Positions 45,093-57,031 of a stretch of DNA of 64,000 nucleotides are shown here, piece after piece. The DNA comes from Coprinopsis marcescibilis (taxonomy: Eukaryota; Basidiomycota; Agaricomycetes; Agaricales; Psathyrellaceae): assembly GCA_004369085.1 (NCBI GenBank), contig ML210207.1, forward strand, positions 75,899 through 139,898, in the 5' to 3' direction. Every line of letters starts with the position of its first letter. Within the stretch, counting starts at the first letter, position 1. The position numbers were made by a program, and so were the translations under genes. The notes under the pieces were generated by a model. The model searched no databases. It was not told the DNA's origin and was given only the letters and a program-made list of their open reading frames with translations.

Positions 45093-47704
45093 ATGACTGA
45101 TCTCGCGAACTCGAGCAGAGCCCAAGTCTCCCGAACCAAAACACTCACATTCGTGCAGAAACAAGCCGGGATCCTCGTCACAAAGGAACTTGAAAAGGCC
45201 GTCAAGCAATGCCAGGCCAAAGTCGACCGCATCGCACGAGACTGCCTCGCTCGTAATCGCAAGTTCCGGTCAGTCACGATCATATGACATTCTTGCCAGC
45301 CTCGTAAGCCCTGAAATTCCCGTAGAGATATCGAATTCGACCTCGAAAACGATAAAGACGCCTGTCTTTATGGATTATTCGTTTCAGAATCAGAGAACTA
45401 CACGCCTGCGGACGTACACCGTGTGACTCAGATCTTCGACAAGCCCAAGTTCTTCTACAACTCCTCGAATGGTACAGAAGGCGGGGGCAAGCCAGGCTCA
45501 AACGATATCGTCCAAGGCGCCCTGCAAGACTGCTGGTTCCTCTCCGCACTTGCAACTGTGTCGACTGCGCCGGGGCTGATCGAAAAGTTGTGTGTTGCCG
45601 TGAGTACTAACAGTTTCGACATCTGGCTGGCCGAAAAGTAATTCGATGTCTACACAGAAAGATGAGACAGTCGGTATATACGGGTTCATATTCTTCAGGG
45701 ACGACAGCTGGGTGACAGTCATAATCGACGAGTACGTCCCACTTCCGATATATTTCACCCTCTCATTCCACTTTATTTAACATTATGCTACCGTACAGCA
45801 TGCTATACACACGCGTCCCAAAATACGAAGAGCTTCGCCACCAGGAGAAAGAGCTCTACCATATGGACAAAGAAGTCTATAATAAGAGCGCTCGAAAGGG
45901 CGGGAAAAGTTTGTACTTTGCCAAGAGCGGAGAGACCGGCGAGACTTGGGTCCCGCTCATCGAAAAGGCATACGCAAAGCTGCATGGGAGCTTCTCCCAC
46001 ATTGTAGGTGGACTGGAGTGCGATGCCATGGAAGATCTTACGGGGTGAGCCTTCCCAACCTCAAGATGATTGCAGAGAGATATTCAAACTGACGCTGAAC
46101 GCTTGAATGGCAGAGGCGTATCAACCGTACTCCAAAGCAAGGTATGTTACCCCATGTTACCGTTCACCTGCCCATCTGAGCTCTCCTTCAGGACATTCTT
46201 AACAAAGAGCGCTTTTGGAACGAAGAACTCCTCCAAGCTAATAAAGACCGCGTCTTTGGGTGCAGCTTCAACGGCCTCGGTGTGCTCGGCCGAAACCCTG
46301 ACTCAGCCCTCACAACCCTCGCCAACACCTATCGCCCCACCGTTCAAGGTCTTATTGGCGACCACGCCTACAGCGTCCTCCGTGCAGTCGAAGTCAAAGG
46401 CAAACGCTTCGTAATCGTGCGCAACCCCTGGGGAAAGTCTGAGTGGACCGGTCGCTGGAGCGATGGCAGCAAAGAGTGGACATCAGAGTGGTTGGAAGCA
46501 ATGCCCCAGCTGGGTCATGTCTTTGGGAACGATGGGCAATTTGTTATGGAATGTGAGTGATACCTCTAATTGCATCATGCATGTGGCATGCAAACAACGG
46601 AGACTGAGCTGATGGGAATTTTGTGAATCAGATTCAGACTGGCTAGAGTGCTTCGCCCAAATAGACCGAACAATCCTGTTCGACGAGCGTTGGGCCATGT
46701 CTTCTCAATGGCTCAAAGTCCCGACAGCACCTCTACCAACTGCCTGGTCCTACGGAGATGTATCATGTATGTCTATTTACATTTACCTTCATAAGATTCT
46801 CCCATCGTTAACTTCTTTTCCCTTCCTACCATCAGTCGCATTCTCAATCCCAGCCTCCACCCCCGCCGTGATCGTTCTATCCCAAGTCGACTCTAGGTAC
46901 TACCGGGACATAGCCGGACTCGCACGCTGGTCGCTCGACTTTACCCTAGTCAAAGTCGGTGACCCTGAGCCCATCGCCGAAGTCGCACACAGCGAATACC
47001 ACCTCCGCTCCGTAAACCTCGAAATCGACTTGGAGGAAGGCGACTACATCGTGTATGTCAGGCTCGACAGGAGCATCAAACAGGCAGAACTCCGAGAAAG
47101 CGTAGACAAGAGTAGCTTGCGCAAGCTGTCGAGGGTTATGACTGCGAGGGCGCAGAGTGAGGCTATAGCCAGCAACTTTGATCATAGGTGAGTGCGAGCG
47201 AGATTATGCTAGTCGCAGTAGGCGCTCAATGGTTCTTGGACAACTCCTTCACCTATGTCTAGCTCGAATGGCAAGCTCCTCCCAACTGAACTCAAATCTC
47301 TCATCGACAAAGACTTTGCAAAACATGGCAAAAACGAGCCACAACTCTTACTAGTCGGTTCTCCACTCTCTGTCGATGAACCATTCTCAGCCCTCGCTTC
47401 CGTCACCACTTCCAAAGTCCGATTCGATGCCACCCCCGACAAGCCCTTGGATGACTTGGCCCCTACTCCAGCAGACGGTGAAGTCCAAGGCGACCAGCAG
47501 AAGGAAAAGGGCAACGACCCCATCAAAGCCCTGACGACTGCCCTGCAAACGATCGCCGAGGGTGGGGTGCTCGAGAAGGACAAAATCCCCGTCCCGTACA
47601 GTGATATAAACTCTGTCTGCGTTGGACTAAGGGTGTATACGTACAAGGAGGTTCCGGCGACTGTGGTGGGCCGCTTGAAGTCAAAGGTTCCATCTACGAT
47701 TTGA
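45093..47704 (+). CDS. Calpain-like cysteine protease (intact triad)
   Basis: Nine exons (45093-45268, 45326-45599, 45658-45731, 45799-46044, 46114-46141, 46192-46552, 46632-46766, 46836-47187, 47263-47704) give 695 residues. The protease core CysPc has the catalytic Cys128 in [14 protein letters not shown] (with the oxyanion Gln122), His324 in GDHAYSVL and Asn344 in [11 protein letters not shown], so the triad is complete. A C2-like/calpain domain III follows ([20 protein letters not shown] ... [10 protein letters not shown]). The C-terminal 150 residues are of low conservation. No calcium-binding EF-hands are present, as in other fungal calpain-like proteins. A cytosolic regulatory protease is expected; substrates are unknown. 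It is paralogous to the gene at 59675 and tail to tail with the pyranose dehydrogenase gene, with only 195 bp between stops. Confidence 0.9.
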
Positions 47705-47899
47705 AGCAACCTCCACAGGAATTCGAAGGAACAATCATTTTGCTGTATTGGAGTTAAATAAACAAGTCAACTCAGGATTGAACGTATCAGGATAGGAAAA
47801 TACTATGGCTACAAGTTTAGATTTACATGAGGGCTGAGGCACCAATAAATATGCACCGAATCGAATGATAATCCACCTTTTTCTCACTTCCAGCATCGT

Positions 47900-50722
47900 T
47901 TAGATAGGGATACACTGCGAGAAGTACTTGTTCAACTAAAACCGAAAACATCAGCCATCTGCAAACCGTACAATAAAAGGACCATCATACCAGTTTACAT
48001 GCAGTTCCGCCCGTGCAGAGACTCGGTCCATTATACCCTTGGCCCCCACTAACAAATACGACTTAGAAATACTTCTTTATCGATGCGAAAAACCCTGAGC
48101 TCACCATTGTCCCCAGAGTGACTGCGTGGGCTGAGGTCCAGTATTCGTCGTCGTCGGAAGCTGGGGCAATGACGTAGTCGGAACGACAGGTGGATCCGCA
48201 CTATCCCTCCTAACCAAAAAGACTTCTCCCGAAGAATCGCTGGACACATAAAGATTATCGCCATTGGCAGACCACGCTAAGGCAACGGGTCGGAAGCAGC
48301 CTGATCAATGCGTATGCCCCATCTGGTCAATTGTGAACAGAGGTGGGAGAGGACCAAATACTTGCCTGCTCTGCATTGCGATTCGTCCTTGTTAAACAAG
48401 AGATCGGTAGAGGCAGACTTTGTGGCCGCAAGATTGGCTCTAGACCTCCAAGCTCCGGTCGCATAATTACCAGGGAATACCACTACTTTATATCCCTAAG
48501 TATTTAAACAGGGTTAGTTTAGGCTATCATAGGTGAAACTTTACTTACCAACGTCGTACTCCTCGCCGAGCTCCCGTGCAACGGTACGTACAAATTATCA
48601 TCCCCTTCCTTCACTCCAAATTTCAAGTCCAAAGGAGCAGCATGGGGCGGGAGGATGATATGCGGACGATCGACAGCATTCTCTCTACACCAACTATCGT
48701 TGAATTTACCCGTGTTGTCTTGGACGAACCAGTCACCCGGTTGTAGGTTTGCGTCTGGGATTGCGCTGGGTTCCCATACAGCGAAGCAGTACGGGTAGCC
48801 AGCGTAGAAGTACTCGTTGGGAGCCGTTGGGTTGCCAACTGCAAAACGAGCAAATTACATACGAACGCGTAGGTGGAATGTTGAGAAGAACACGCACGCA
48901 GAAATACTGCATCAGCTGGATTATCCTCGTGGATATCCGTCAAAGTGCCGTTGATCATTCTATGAGCGTCATCGAGAGAGTTGTCTGGGAATCCAACGAT
49001 CTCCAATTCAACGTTTCGAACATGAGAAGACCGGAAAGAACACCTACCAATGCTCCATATGGCGCCACTCTTATCCTCAGCTATCCCCACATCATTTCTC
49101 AGCCCATGACTAAAAGACATTCAGCGCCCATTCGGCAACATACGAGAAGCAACGTACCCAAAGATCTTCCCATATGGGCTATTGAAAGGAGCACCATTCG
49201 GGGGCAGCTCCCGGATATCGAAGACCCGAATCTGACTTCGCCCGGAGTACCGGTCGAAGGAAGGTATGTCCAGGTTGCCATCAGACCCCACGCTGACAGA
49301 GATAAAGTCGGGGTATTTCCTCGATACATGGATGGTTCGGGTAATGTGCAACTCATGGTCGGGGAGGGACAACCTGCCAAACATTTAGGTGCTGTTGCTA
49401 GTGACAGAGAAAGAACTCGACATACTCCGTGACCAAGGTCTTCCTGTTTGTCGCAGTCATCGTATCTGGGTTATAGTCCCACACCCAAAGGTCATCTTTA
49501 GATCTGGTTAGGAAGGGATTCGTTTAGAAAGGCCAAACTCGCGTAAAAACTTGAAAAGGCCTACGTTGAGTAAAGTTTGTTTCCGACGACGTCGACAGCG
49601 TGGTTCAAGGTCTTGTCCTCGATCACGACCTTGGAACTCGTCACACATCCTCTGGCGTCCACTTGGTGACCCGTGATGCCAATCTCGCGCTGCAGCACAA
49701 GCAAGTTTCCCTTCGAATCCACAGCCAGGCCTCTAGGCGAGCTCAAACGACTGAGGACGGCCGAAGCTTTCCAACCAGTAGCTGCATGCAGTGAATAGAT
49801 AGAGTTAGGGGCCCCAGGACACAGCGGTGTCGTAGTCGCAGTCGGGGTCGGCCCAGGATCCGTAAGAGTTCCAGTCGGTTTGGGTGGCACCAGCGGTGCT
49901 GCATTCACGAGTTTCGCAAGATCCGCGTCATAGTCCGCCGAACGGGCATTGACGGTGTTCAACTGATGCATAGAGGCGATCGTATGCTGATAGAGGGTCG
50001 AGTCCGGGTTTGACGAGTCGATAGGCTTGATCGCAGCATGTGAAGCATATCCAAAGACGTGGTTCCCGTTCAAGTTGATACCCCCGGATCCACCAGTCCA
50101 TGTCGTACAGTTCTAGATATCGTTATATCTGAGTGAGTCATGTCATACAAAGTTATGATTAGCTACTTGCCTCGCAGCGATAGACGATTCGCTGATGGGT
50201 ACCGTTAGAGCCGGAAGAACCAAGGATAGTCACCTTGGGTCCAGTCCTAAGTAGCTGAGGAGGCGCGTAGTTCCTAGAATAGGATGCAGAATCAACAACG
50301 AGACTCTTCGAGAAGGAATTATGTCAGAGGATTATCCTGAACTTACGCCGTAGATCGAACGGAGATGACAGGTTTACTCGATTCATCAGTCCAACCGATG
50401 ATCAGAGGGTTAGCCCGCATAGATCCTCCTAAACTATTTCCGATCCAGCCAACACCTGCAGGTGCGGTATAGATCGCAATAAGTTCATTCCTGCCTGGCT
50501 GGGGAAAGAGATACCCCCAGCCTATGTCCAAAGTGGGTTCATGAAACCTCCAGAAACATACACTAGTTAAGCCGTCGCACCACCGAGCGGCCTGCTGTCC
50601 TACGACCAGAAGCACTAAAGACGCAAGAAAGATAAGATAACGTTCGTTTCAACTGCAACAAACGGGCAATACGTACCATTGAAGACCAGGAGATATGCAC
50701 AGAGCCCAAGGAGTCTAAACAT
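47900..50722 (-). CDS. Secreted PQQ-dependent pyranose dehydrogenase: AA8 cytochrome + AA12 + CBM1
   Basis: Thirteen exons (50722-50677, 50614-50347, 50273-50171, 50112-49565, 49503-49426, 49373-49158, 49109-49048, 48984-48898, 48838-48549, 48495-48366, 48300-48105, 48048-47991, 47935-47900) give 705 residues. MFRLLGLCAYLLVFNVLLVV is the signal peptide. An AA8 cytochrome domain follows (LDIGWGYLFP, GGSM with the probable haem Met, YRCENCTTW), then a Pro/Thr linker, then the AA12 quinoprotein domain (SPRGLAVDSKGNLLVLQREI, GLRNDVGIAEDKSGAIW, CFRPVALAWSANGDNLYVSS). It ends in a CBM1 cellulose-binding module, WGQCGGQGYNGPSLC ... NKYFSQCIPI, split over the last three exons. Enzymes of this design oxidise pyranoses outside the cell and can pass electrons to lytic polysaccharide mono-oxygenases. 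Introns 3 and 10 have GC donors. If intron 11 is not removed, the frame stops just before the CBM1. Confidence 0.92.
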
Positions 50723-51817
50723 TTCGCGGCTTTGGAACCCATGGTTTTCGCTCAGCTCTTAAAACTGTTGGAGAGCGGGTCATCGTCGGCAACGAAGCTG
50801 CGAAGATGGAATAATACGAGAATGGAGCAGGGGCTGTGGGTGTTCGAAGCCCCCGGGTCTCTCCACCACCTCAATTCCCAAGTGGGCATGCATCGCGAAG
50901 AAGCGAACACACTTCGTATTAAGTGATGCAGGGGGTATAGTACGCGTGCATATCCTGATAAAGAACAAAGAATAGTCAAGAACCAAGGTCACAAGTCTGT
51001 AAAGATAGGGACAGTACCTGTTCAGGATATATGTGATTGGTGGTGTCGAAATCAATGTGTCCAGGCGTGTTGGGGCGTCGGTTGCAGAGTGGTTCAAGCT
51101 AGATATGTCAACTGGAGCTTCGAAATTTCCCCGGAAATAGAAGTATTTCAGGATAGACGCCGCTAGTAACGCGGTGACGGAGAAATGGATGCAGATGTCG
51201 TCCGACCGAAACGCTATTTTAAAACGACGGAGGTCAACGAAAGAAGAGAAAAAGTAGGTAGATTCTGAACAAGGCCAGGATCAACGGAAGGAGCACATCT
51301 GTATTCGTAAACGTGGCCAGAACCGAATTGCAATTCTCGAAGTTGGGAGTTCTGTCAGTGCGGTCAAGCGCTTGTGGGAGGTTCAGTTCAAAAGAGATTA
51401 CCGGTTTGCCGCAGCTCTTTTTTTCCAAACACGGATTAGATAATGATTGATGGCACTTGGCACTGATTTAGACAGAAGTTAGGGGCGTCCGAGTCACGGT
51501 CAACCTATTCGAGAGAGCATCTCTAGCGCGAGATTACTTCAAGCGTATACGGCTTCTTAAACTCAGAGAGCGAGACTCGAAGCTAGCCTAGATATGTTAT
51601 GGAGCATAGATCAACCATAGATTGAGAAACAGAACGAGTCGCATTTACACCCTACATAAACATCCATGATCCATCACTAGTTCCTCGCCCCAGGCTCTCC
51701 CAGTCTCTTCAACTCGACACGACCATACTATCCTCCAACCCCACAGCAAATGGCCATCTCCTGCCATCCCATATCCCCCGATTCAGACCAAAGTAAACCA
51801 CCACAAATCCCTACACC
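50723..51817. other. Intergenic upstream of the pyranose dehydrogenase
   Basis: About 1.1 kb with no supported gene. It contains the promoter of the dehydrogenase and the 3' flank of the next gene on the same strand. Confidence 0.4.
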
Positions 51818-52168
51818 TTACACTTTCAAGTTTCCGAGTCCATCCAAACGTTTCACCGCGTCTGGCACGCACCGGCAAATACAATCTGAATGAAACCCAG
51901 GCTTACATATAGGCGGGATACAAGGGATGCAAGGTGATCTAGGTGGGCGAGGTGTCGGCGTCGATGTCCCACTGGTTGACGTCGTAACAGGTACTACGGA
52001 CGGAAATTGTTGACTACCAGCCTCTTCTCCTCCCAAGTCCAGAACGACACCAGCGCCTTGAACCAATCCTACCTCCCACCCACCCACCAGGCCAAGCACG
52101 ACCGAAACCACTCCCAAGGTCACCACGCTCCGCACTGTCGCCATCATAAACCCATGTTTCAACGACAT
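51818..52168 (-). CDS. Secreted/membrane CxxC-motif protein, tandem copy 1
   Basis: A single-exon reading of 116 residues. A hydrophobic N-terminus (ATVRSVVTLGVVSVVLGLVGG) fits a signal peptide, a Ser/Thr/Pro linker follows (VPVTTSTSGTSTPTPRPP), and the C-terminus has six cysteines in SPCIPCIPPICKPGF then DCICRCVPDAVKR. The same terminal pattern occurs in the next gene at 52798. The frame is open further upstream to 52393, but the extra residues look random, so the ATG at 52168 (or the two at 52147/52144) is preferred. No known family. Predicted to be extracellular, function unknown. Confidence 0.6.
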   Translation of the reverse strand: MSLKHGFMMATVRSVVTLGVVSVVLGLVGGWEVGLVQGAGVVLDLGGEEAGSQQFPSVVPVTTSTSGTSTPTPRPPRSPCIPCIPPICKPGFHSDCICRCVPDAVKRLDGLGNLKV

Positions 52169-52797
52169 CGCTGACAAGTTGCCCTCTTGTCCCAGGCTAT
52201 TATGATAGTCTATATTTCGTTCGTCAGCTGATTCGAGTGTCAGCAGGGGAACGACAATACAATCCACATACCCACAGGTAAATCTGATTCGCGATTCTAC
52301 TATACATAACAGTCTATAGTCGTTCTTGGGTATATATACGCTTAGCTCTTTCAGTAAAAGGTGGATCGCTGTGTCAGTCAAATGACGTCCCATGACCCAT
52401 TCCTTTCAAAATCCGCCTTGAGATATACTTCAGTTTCGTCGAAGTATACCCGAGGATAAGTACGGTCGAGCTACGTGCGAGGAGAAATTCACGAGAAAAA
52501 CGACACAAGTCATGATCAACGTCATGAAACTTCCAGATTACTGTCACATAGAGACGATACACACGCTCAGCTATGCTAAGCTGCTTCGCTATGAAGTCCA
52601 CCACGACTAGACATACATGGGAGCAGGAACCGTAGAACATCAGCCAGAAAACACTAAGATTCTTTATATATATATATTCTTTGAGTGTCCCAATACTAAT
52701 AGGATACTAATGCCAATGGTAAACCGCGGAGACCTTGAGACCTTGATACCCATTGTTCTCCCAACATCCTCCCCTAACCACAGGGCCCCCTCCAACA
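52169..52797. other. Spacer of the tandem pair
   Basis: Carries a segment near 52433 (TCGTCGAAGTATACCCGAGG) that recurs with one mismatch near 53436 behind the second copy, showing that flanking DNA was duplicated together with the genes. Confidence 0.5.
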
Positions 52798-53127
52798 TTA
52801 ATCAAACCTCGCTCTCGCCGACTCTGGCACACACCGACACCTACAATCCGGCCGATATCCAGGCTCACAAATAGGTGGGGGACAAGGAAAACACGGTAGG
52901 CCTACAGGCGGGCCCGGGCGAAGCGTCGATGTCGCTACCGTCAATGCTGTTGATGCTGTCGATATAGGCGATGATGATGCAGGCGTTGTCGACCACTCAA
53001 GTCCATACGGCACAGCACCCGCACCCGCACTATCCTGAACTTCAGCCCATACCACACCCACCAAGTCGCTGCCCCACACAACTCCAAGCAAAATCCTATA
53101 TTTCGAATTCTGGATCCCAAACGGCAT
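52798..53127 (-). CDS. Secreted/membrane CxxC-motif protein, tandem copy 2
   Basis: A single-exon reading of 109 residues on the same strand as copy 1, which is 629 bp away. A moderately hydrophobic N-terminus (YRILLGVVWGSDLVGVVWA) is followed by a Ser/Thr-rich linker and the C-terminal cysteine motif GLPCFPCPPPICEPGYRPDC then RCRCVPESARARFD. Cysteine spacing C-x2-C-x4-C-x6-C-x-C-x-C is identical to copy 1, while the linkers differ, so the pair is an older duplication under constraint on the cysteine end. The signal peptide is weaker than in copy 1. No family recognised. Confidence 0.58.
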   Translation of the reverse strand: MPFGIQNSKYRILLGVVWGSDLVGVVWAEVQDSAGAGAVPYGLEWSTTPASSSPISTASTALTVATSTLRPGPPVGLPCFPCPPPICEPGYRPDCRCRCVPESARARFD

Positions 53128-54472
53128 TCTTCCCTCCCTTCGCCGAACGTCAGTTGGTTGTAATCGACATAAGCGGGGGACTTGCCTATGATCTATGCTA
53201 TGCTAAAGCTCCAAATCCACAATTCTAACTTCCTTGCTCGGACGAGGCTAAGTGGTCAAATGGTTTATACGGTTGTATATTAAAACTTACGCTAATGCTT
53301 ATATGCACACTCAAAATAATAAAAATTAACCACAAAGCTAACTTCCAAATTAAACTCACAAATACTACAGACCCCATGAGAAAGACTTAAAACCAACGGC
53401 CGCCCGATCAGCCAAGTAGCCAGAACAACCCCAGATTCGTCGAGGTATACCCGAGGACGGCGATCACCAGTACAGATTAGCGTACTGGCTGCAGTTGGCA
53501 GGCATGATCGCATGATATCCTATGATATCAACCCTCAAGTACTCGGCAAGTACATAGTACAACTCTCGATCTACAAATTTCTCAGCAGGACAAGTTTCAC
53601 GAGGAAACGGTGAACCTGTGACCACGATGATCAGCTGCAGCACTCCGGACGCCCGTTTCGATTCTCTCCTATCTGTACTAGCACCCAAATTCCGTCGTTT
53701 ATGGTAGCGTAAGGGCGTACGACAACAGCGGAACGCAGCCGGAATACAACGTTCAACGCGTACCGAGTACCGCAACTCCAACACTGATTCCCACTTACTT
53801 CCATCAACAACTCAACGTTTACTCAACAGCGGGTACATACCCAACGTTCATTTCGCACTTCCTTATTCTTCCAAAAAAAAGGAACTAAGCATTGAGCAAT
53901 ATAATATACAGTACTTTAAAAAGAGGGTATGTTGTAAGTTAAACCGAACCGATCTGGAGATGATGCACAAATGAAATATGAAATATGAATGAATGAATGT
54001 TATTGTTGCTGTTGTTGCTGCTGTTGCGGTTACAAACCTCCAAGGGCCGTAAACTAAATGAGAACGAGTGAGATGATAATTTACTGATGGGTTACGAATG
54101 AGAGTGCGAGCAATGAGTGAGTGAGATCTCGTAGGACCTAGGCAGAGAGAAAGAGGGGGAGAGTTCAAAGAGAAATGTCTCAGTGAAAATGAAATGAAAT
54201 GTGCATGATGAAAGAAAGAAAGAAAAGGATCGAGCAAATACGGTCCAAGATAATCGGATAGGACAAAACCGCAACCCCTACTACACAAACAGTCCGACCT
54301 CAAGATCCCACCCTCTGAAAAATGATATCGATAAAGCGTGCGAGATAAAAAGTGGAAGGGACGAAGGAACGAAGGGAGAATCCGAGACACTGACGACGAC
54401 GGCCCAGAAAAAGGAAGATACGACGATGGACGACGATTGCGACTGCGACTCGACGCTAGCTAGGCTCACCGC
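53128..54472. other. Intergenic with short tandem repeats
   Basis: Includes the second copy of the duplicated flank (about 53436). A low-complexity zone at about 53970-54040 has repeats of ATGAAAT and GAATGAATGA followed by a TTGTTGCTG tract. It probably ends as the 3' UTR of OPI1. Long open frames here (53863-54390 on minus) are low-complexity artefacts. Confidence 0.45.
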
Positions 54473-57031
54473 CTAGCGATCATCAACATCCATCCTCTGC
54501 CCATCCTCATCCACCTCCGCATCAACACCCACAACTTTCACATCTCCCACCTCCCCCGACTTTTCCATCCCCCTCATCGCCTCCCCATTCCCGCCCTTCA
54601 AACCCTCAGGCTCCCCCGCCTCCTCCGGCAACTCCGCATTCACACTCTTCGGCGTACTATACCTCGACGACAACGACATCTGGCTAAGCGGCAGTATCGG
54701 CAAGACACTCCCAGGACTGTTCACATTGGCCGGGTACGACGAGGGCGTATATGGCCCCCCAGGCGTCGACGGAATGCTCGAGTTCCAGGCGGTCGACGAC
54801 GAGCCAGAGAAGAACGGCGACGGGAAATCTTCCGAGATGGAACTGCTGTTCCGGCGGTGGTGCCGGTATTCGCTCCCAAGCGGATAGCCAGACTCGAAAT
54901 CAGTCTCGCCCCCATCCCCCGCCTCCTCCCCACCTTGCTGTGCGCCCCGGTTGATACCCACCGCGCGTAACCGCGAGACCCACCTAAGTAAGCCCAGCAA
55001 TCAGCCAACGAACAAAAGGTAGACGAAAGGGAAAGAAAACATACGCCTCGGCCTTGTCCAGACTATCCTTCACAACCCCAGTCACACCACGCATCATGTC
55101 CAAGCTCTCCGTAGCCAAGCTCAAGATCCTCTGCGCAGCAAGCATAGCAGCGTTATGCGAGATCTGCTGCTGAGGCGCAGCCCCATCCGTCTGCAACGGC
55201 GTGAGAGCCAAGCCCCTCGGAACTCTAGGCGACGACGGTGAGGCAGCCCGAGACGACTGTCCCGACCTCAACCCCGCCGACCCCTCAGCACCAGCCCCCC
55301 GCTCCCTATGCGCCGCCCTCCGCCCATTCCGCCGATGCGCCACCCCAGACCCAGATCCAGCAGCAGCCGCAACAGACTCGCGCTCCCCGCTCTGCGACCC
55401 CGAGCCCGTCGCCAAGGCGGCAGACCCAGCACCAGCACTGCCCACCCCCGCCTTGCTCGCCCACCGCTGCGGGAGCTTGAGGATGAAGCCCCGCACGGTC
55501 GACCGCGCTGGTTCCGGCAACGCGCCCCCCGTGTACTTGCTCACAACATCCACGACCTGCCGCACGGTCTGCACCACGTCTCGGCGGACCTCTGCCAGCT
55601 TCCGCAGGTGCTCCTCGGAGATGGGGTTGGGGCGCCGGGCGTGCGGCGGGGCGTCTGGGGGGTATTCCTGCATGCTGGCAGCGAATTCGCGCAGGATGAG
55701 GATCTGGGCGTCGATGTGCGCCGTTGCGTACTGTGGGATGACAGGACAGCCAGCGTCAGTCTGCGGCGCCGTGCAGGAGCGAGAAAAAGACACACCTGTA
55801 GCCAGTGTAGACAGTACTTGAGGCGTCGCATGCTATCCTCGCTCAGGGCTGCGCTGAGTCCGCCGGCTTCGAGCAGGACGGCCTGCCATCGACTTCTCTG
55901 AGCGACTTGCTGGTCATTTGGGGGTTCAGTGTCGGACTCGGGTGGTGGGTCCCCAGTTTGTGTGATGGTAGTATTGGGAGGTCGTGCAATTGCGTTTGTG
56001 GCTGAAGATGGAAAGATCAATATGTTGGACAGAGTGACATGAGATAACACTTGCATTCAAGCCAGCTGGGAACACCCCTCTCTCCGCCCTCTCTCCATCT
56101 CCTCCTCGAACGAGCTTCAGTTTCTGATGATCTTGAAGGCGACCTGCCGACAGAAGGTGAATCGTCCAGAGCTGAGCCTTCCAAAGCCTTGCTGCCACTC
56201 CGTCCGCGTTCGGTGTATGAGGAACCCGTCGAGAGATTGGAGGTCGAGGCCTCCCCACTCGATGGCCGTCGATACCGGTCCAACTGGGTAAGCAAAAAGT
56301 AAGCCATCTCGTTCGTCAACGCACAACGCAAGCGAAAATAAAAGGCAAGCTGGTCTTAAACACGAGTAACGACTCGGGCAGAAAATAGCTCCTGAAATCG
56401 CGTCCAATTATAGATACTGATGATCAGAGTACGGAAGCATATCTGCATGCACGACATTGCGACAAGACTGTGTTCGACACTCACTCTATCCAGTTGTCGG
56501 CAGGCAAACTCGTCTAATTGGTTGACGTTCATTGGTAGACGGTCGATCACTGGTCTCGAGAGCGTTTTGACGCTGGACTCGACCATTTCTGCGCCGTACT
56601 GTGAAATCACATGTCAGTGGTGGCTGCAGCGACGAATGGGTAGACCGACCTTGACTACTCTCGAGGAGGCCTTTCCATGCTCGTACACTCGCAGCGCAGA
56701 GCCGAGGAGAGGAAGACTTGTCATTCGTGAAACAAAGGCAGCAGAGGTAACAGCGGGATCTGTCGAGGAATTGCGGGTTTTGGGTGAGGTCGGGGAGTGT
56801 GCTGGACTGTACATGGCCGATGCCGATGCCGAGGGCTCTGAGGAGGAGGGGATGGCGAGTCTGGAGCCTATCACATCGCAGGTCAATGTCAGTAAACGAG
56901 TGCAAACGCGACGTAGACTTACTCTCGGCTCGGATGGATCGGTTGCGCATGTCATCAAGAGCGCGAACAGCTATTCGAACACTTTCTTCCTGGTCATCAA
57001 GCTTTTGCAGGGGCGAATTTACTTTGTCCAT
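54473..57031 (-). CDS. OPI1: Opi1-family transcriptional regulator of phospholipid synthesis
   Basis: Seven exons (57031-56923, 56867-56650, 56598-56485, 56283-56055, 56001-55796, 55730-55045, 54983-54473) give 690 residues. The Opi1 domain is split over several exons: PVIDRLPMNVNQLDEFACRQ and LDRYRRP, then RWQAVLLEAGGLSAALSEDS, LKYCLHWLQYATAHIDAQIL and EHLRKLAEVRRDVVQTVRQV. In yeast, Opi1 represses inositol-sensitive phospholipid genes and is held at the ER by phosphatidic acid. A basic patch (RRNGRRAAHRERG) and the helix SLDMMRGVTGVVKDSLDKAE fit the C-terminal conserved block. The end is acidic (DAEVDEDGQRMDVDDR). Intron 4 has a GC donor (gcaagt at 56054). Long opposed frames on the plus strand (55201-55901) mirror its GC-rich exon 6 and are not genes. 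Confidence 0.88.

Noticed and set aside
53863..54390. 175-codon minus-strand ORF
   Set aside because: Built on microsatellite-like low-complexity DNA in the 3' region of OPI1.
55201..55901. Plus-strand frames of about 200 codons opposite OPI1 exon 6
   Set aside because: They are produced by high GC in the antisense of a real exon; composition is Pro/Arg/Ala with no family.
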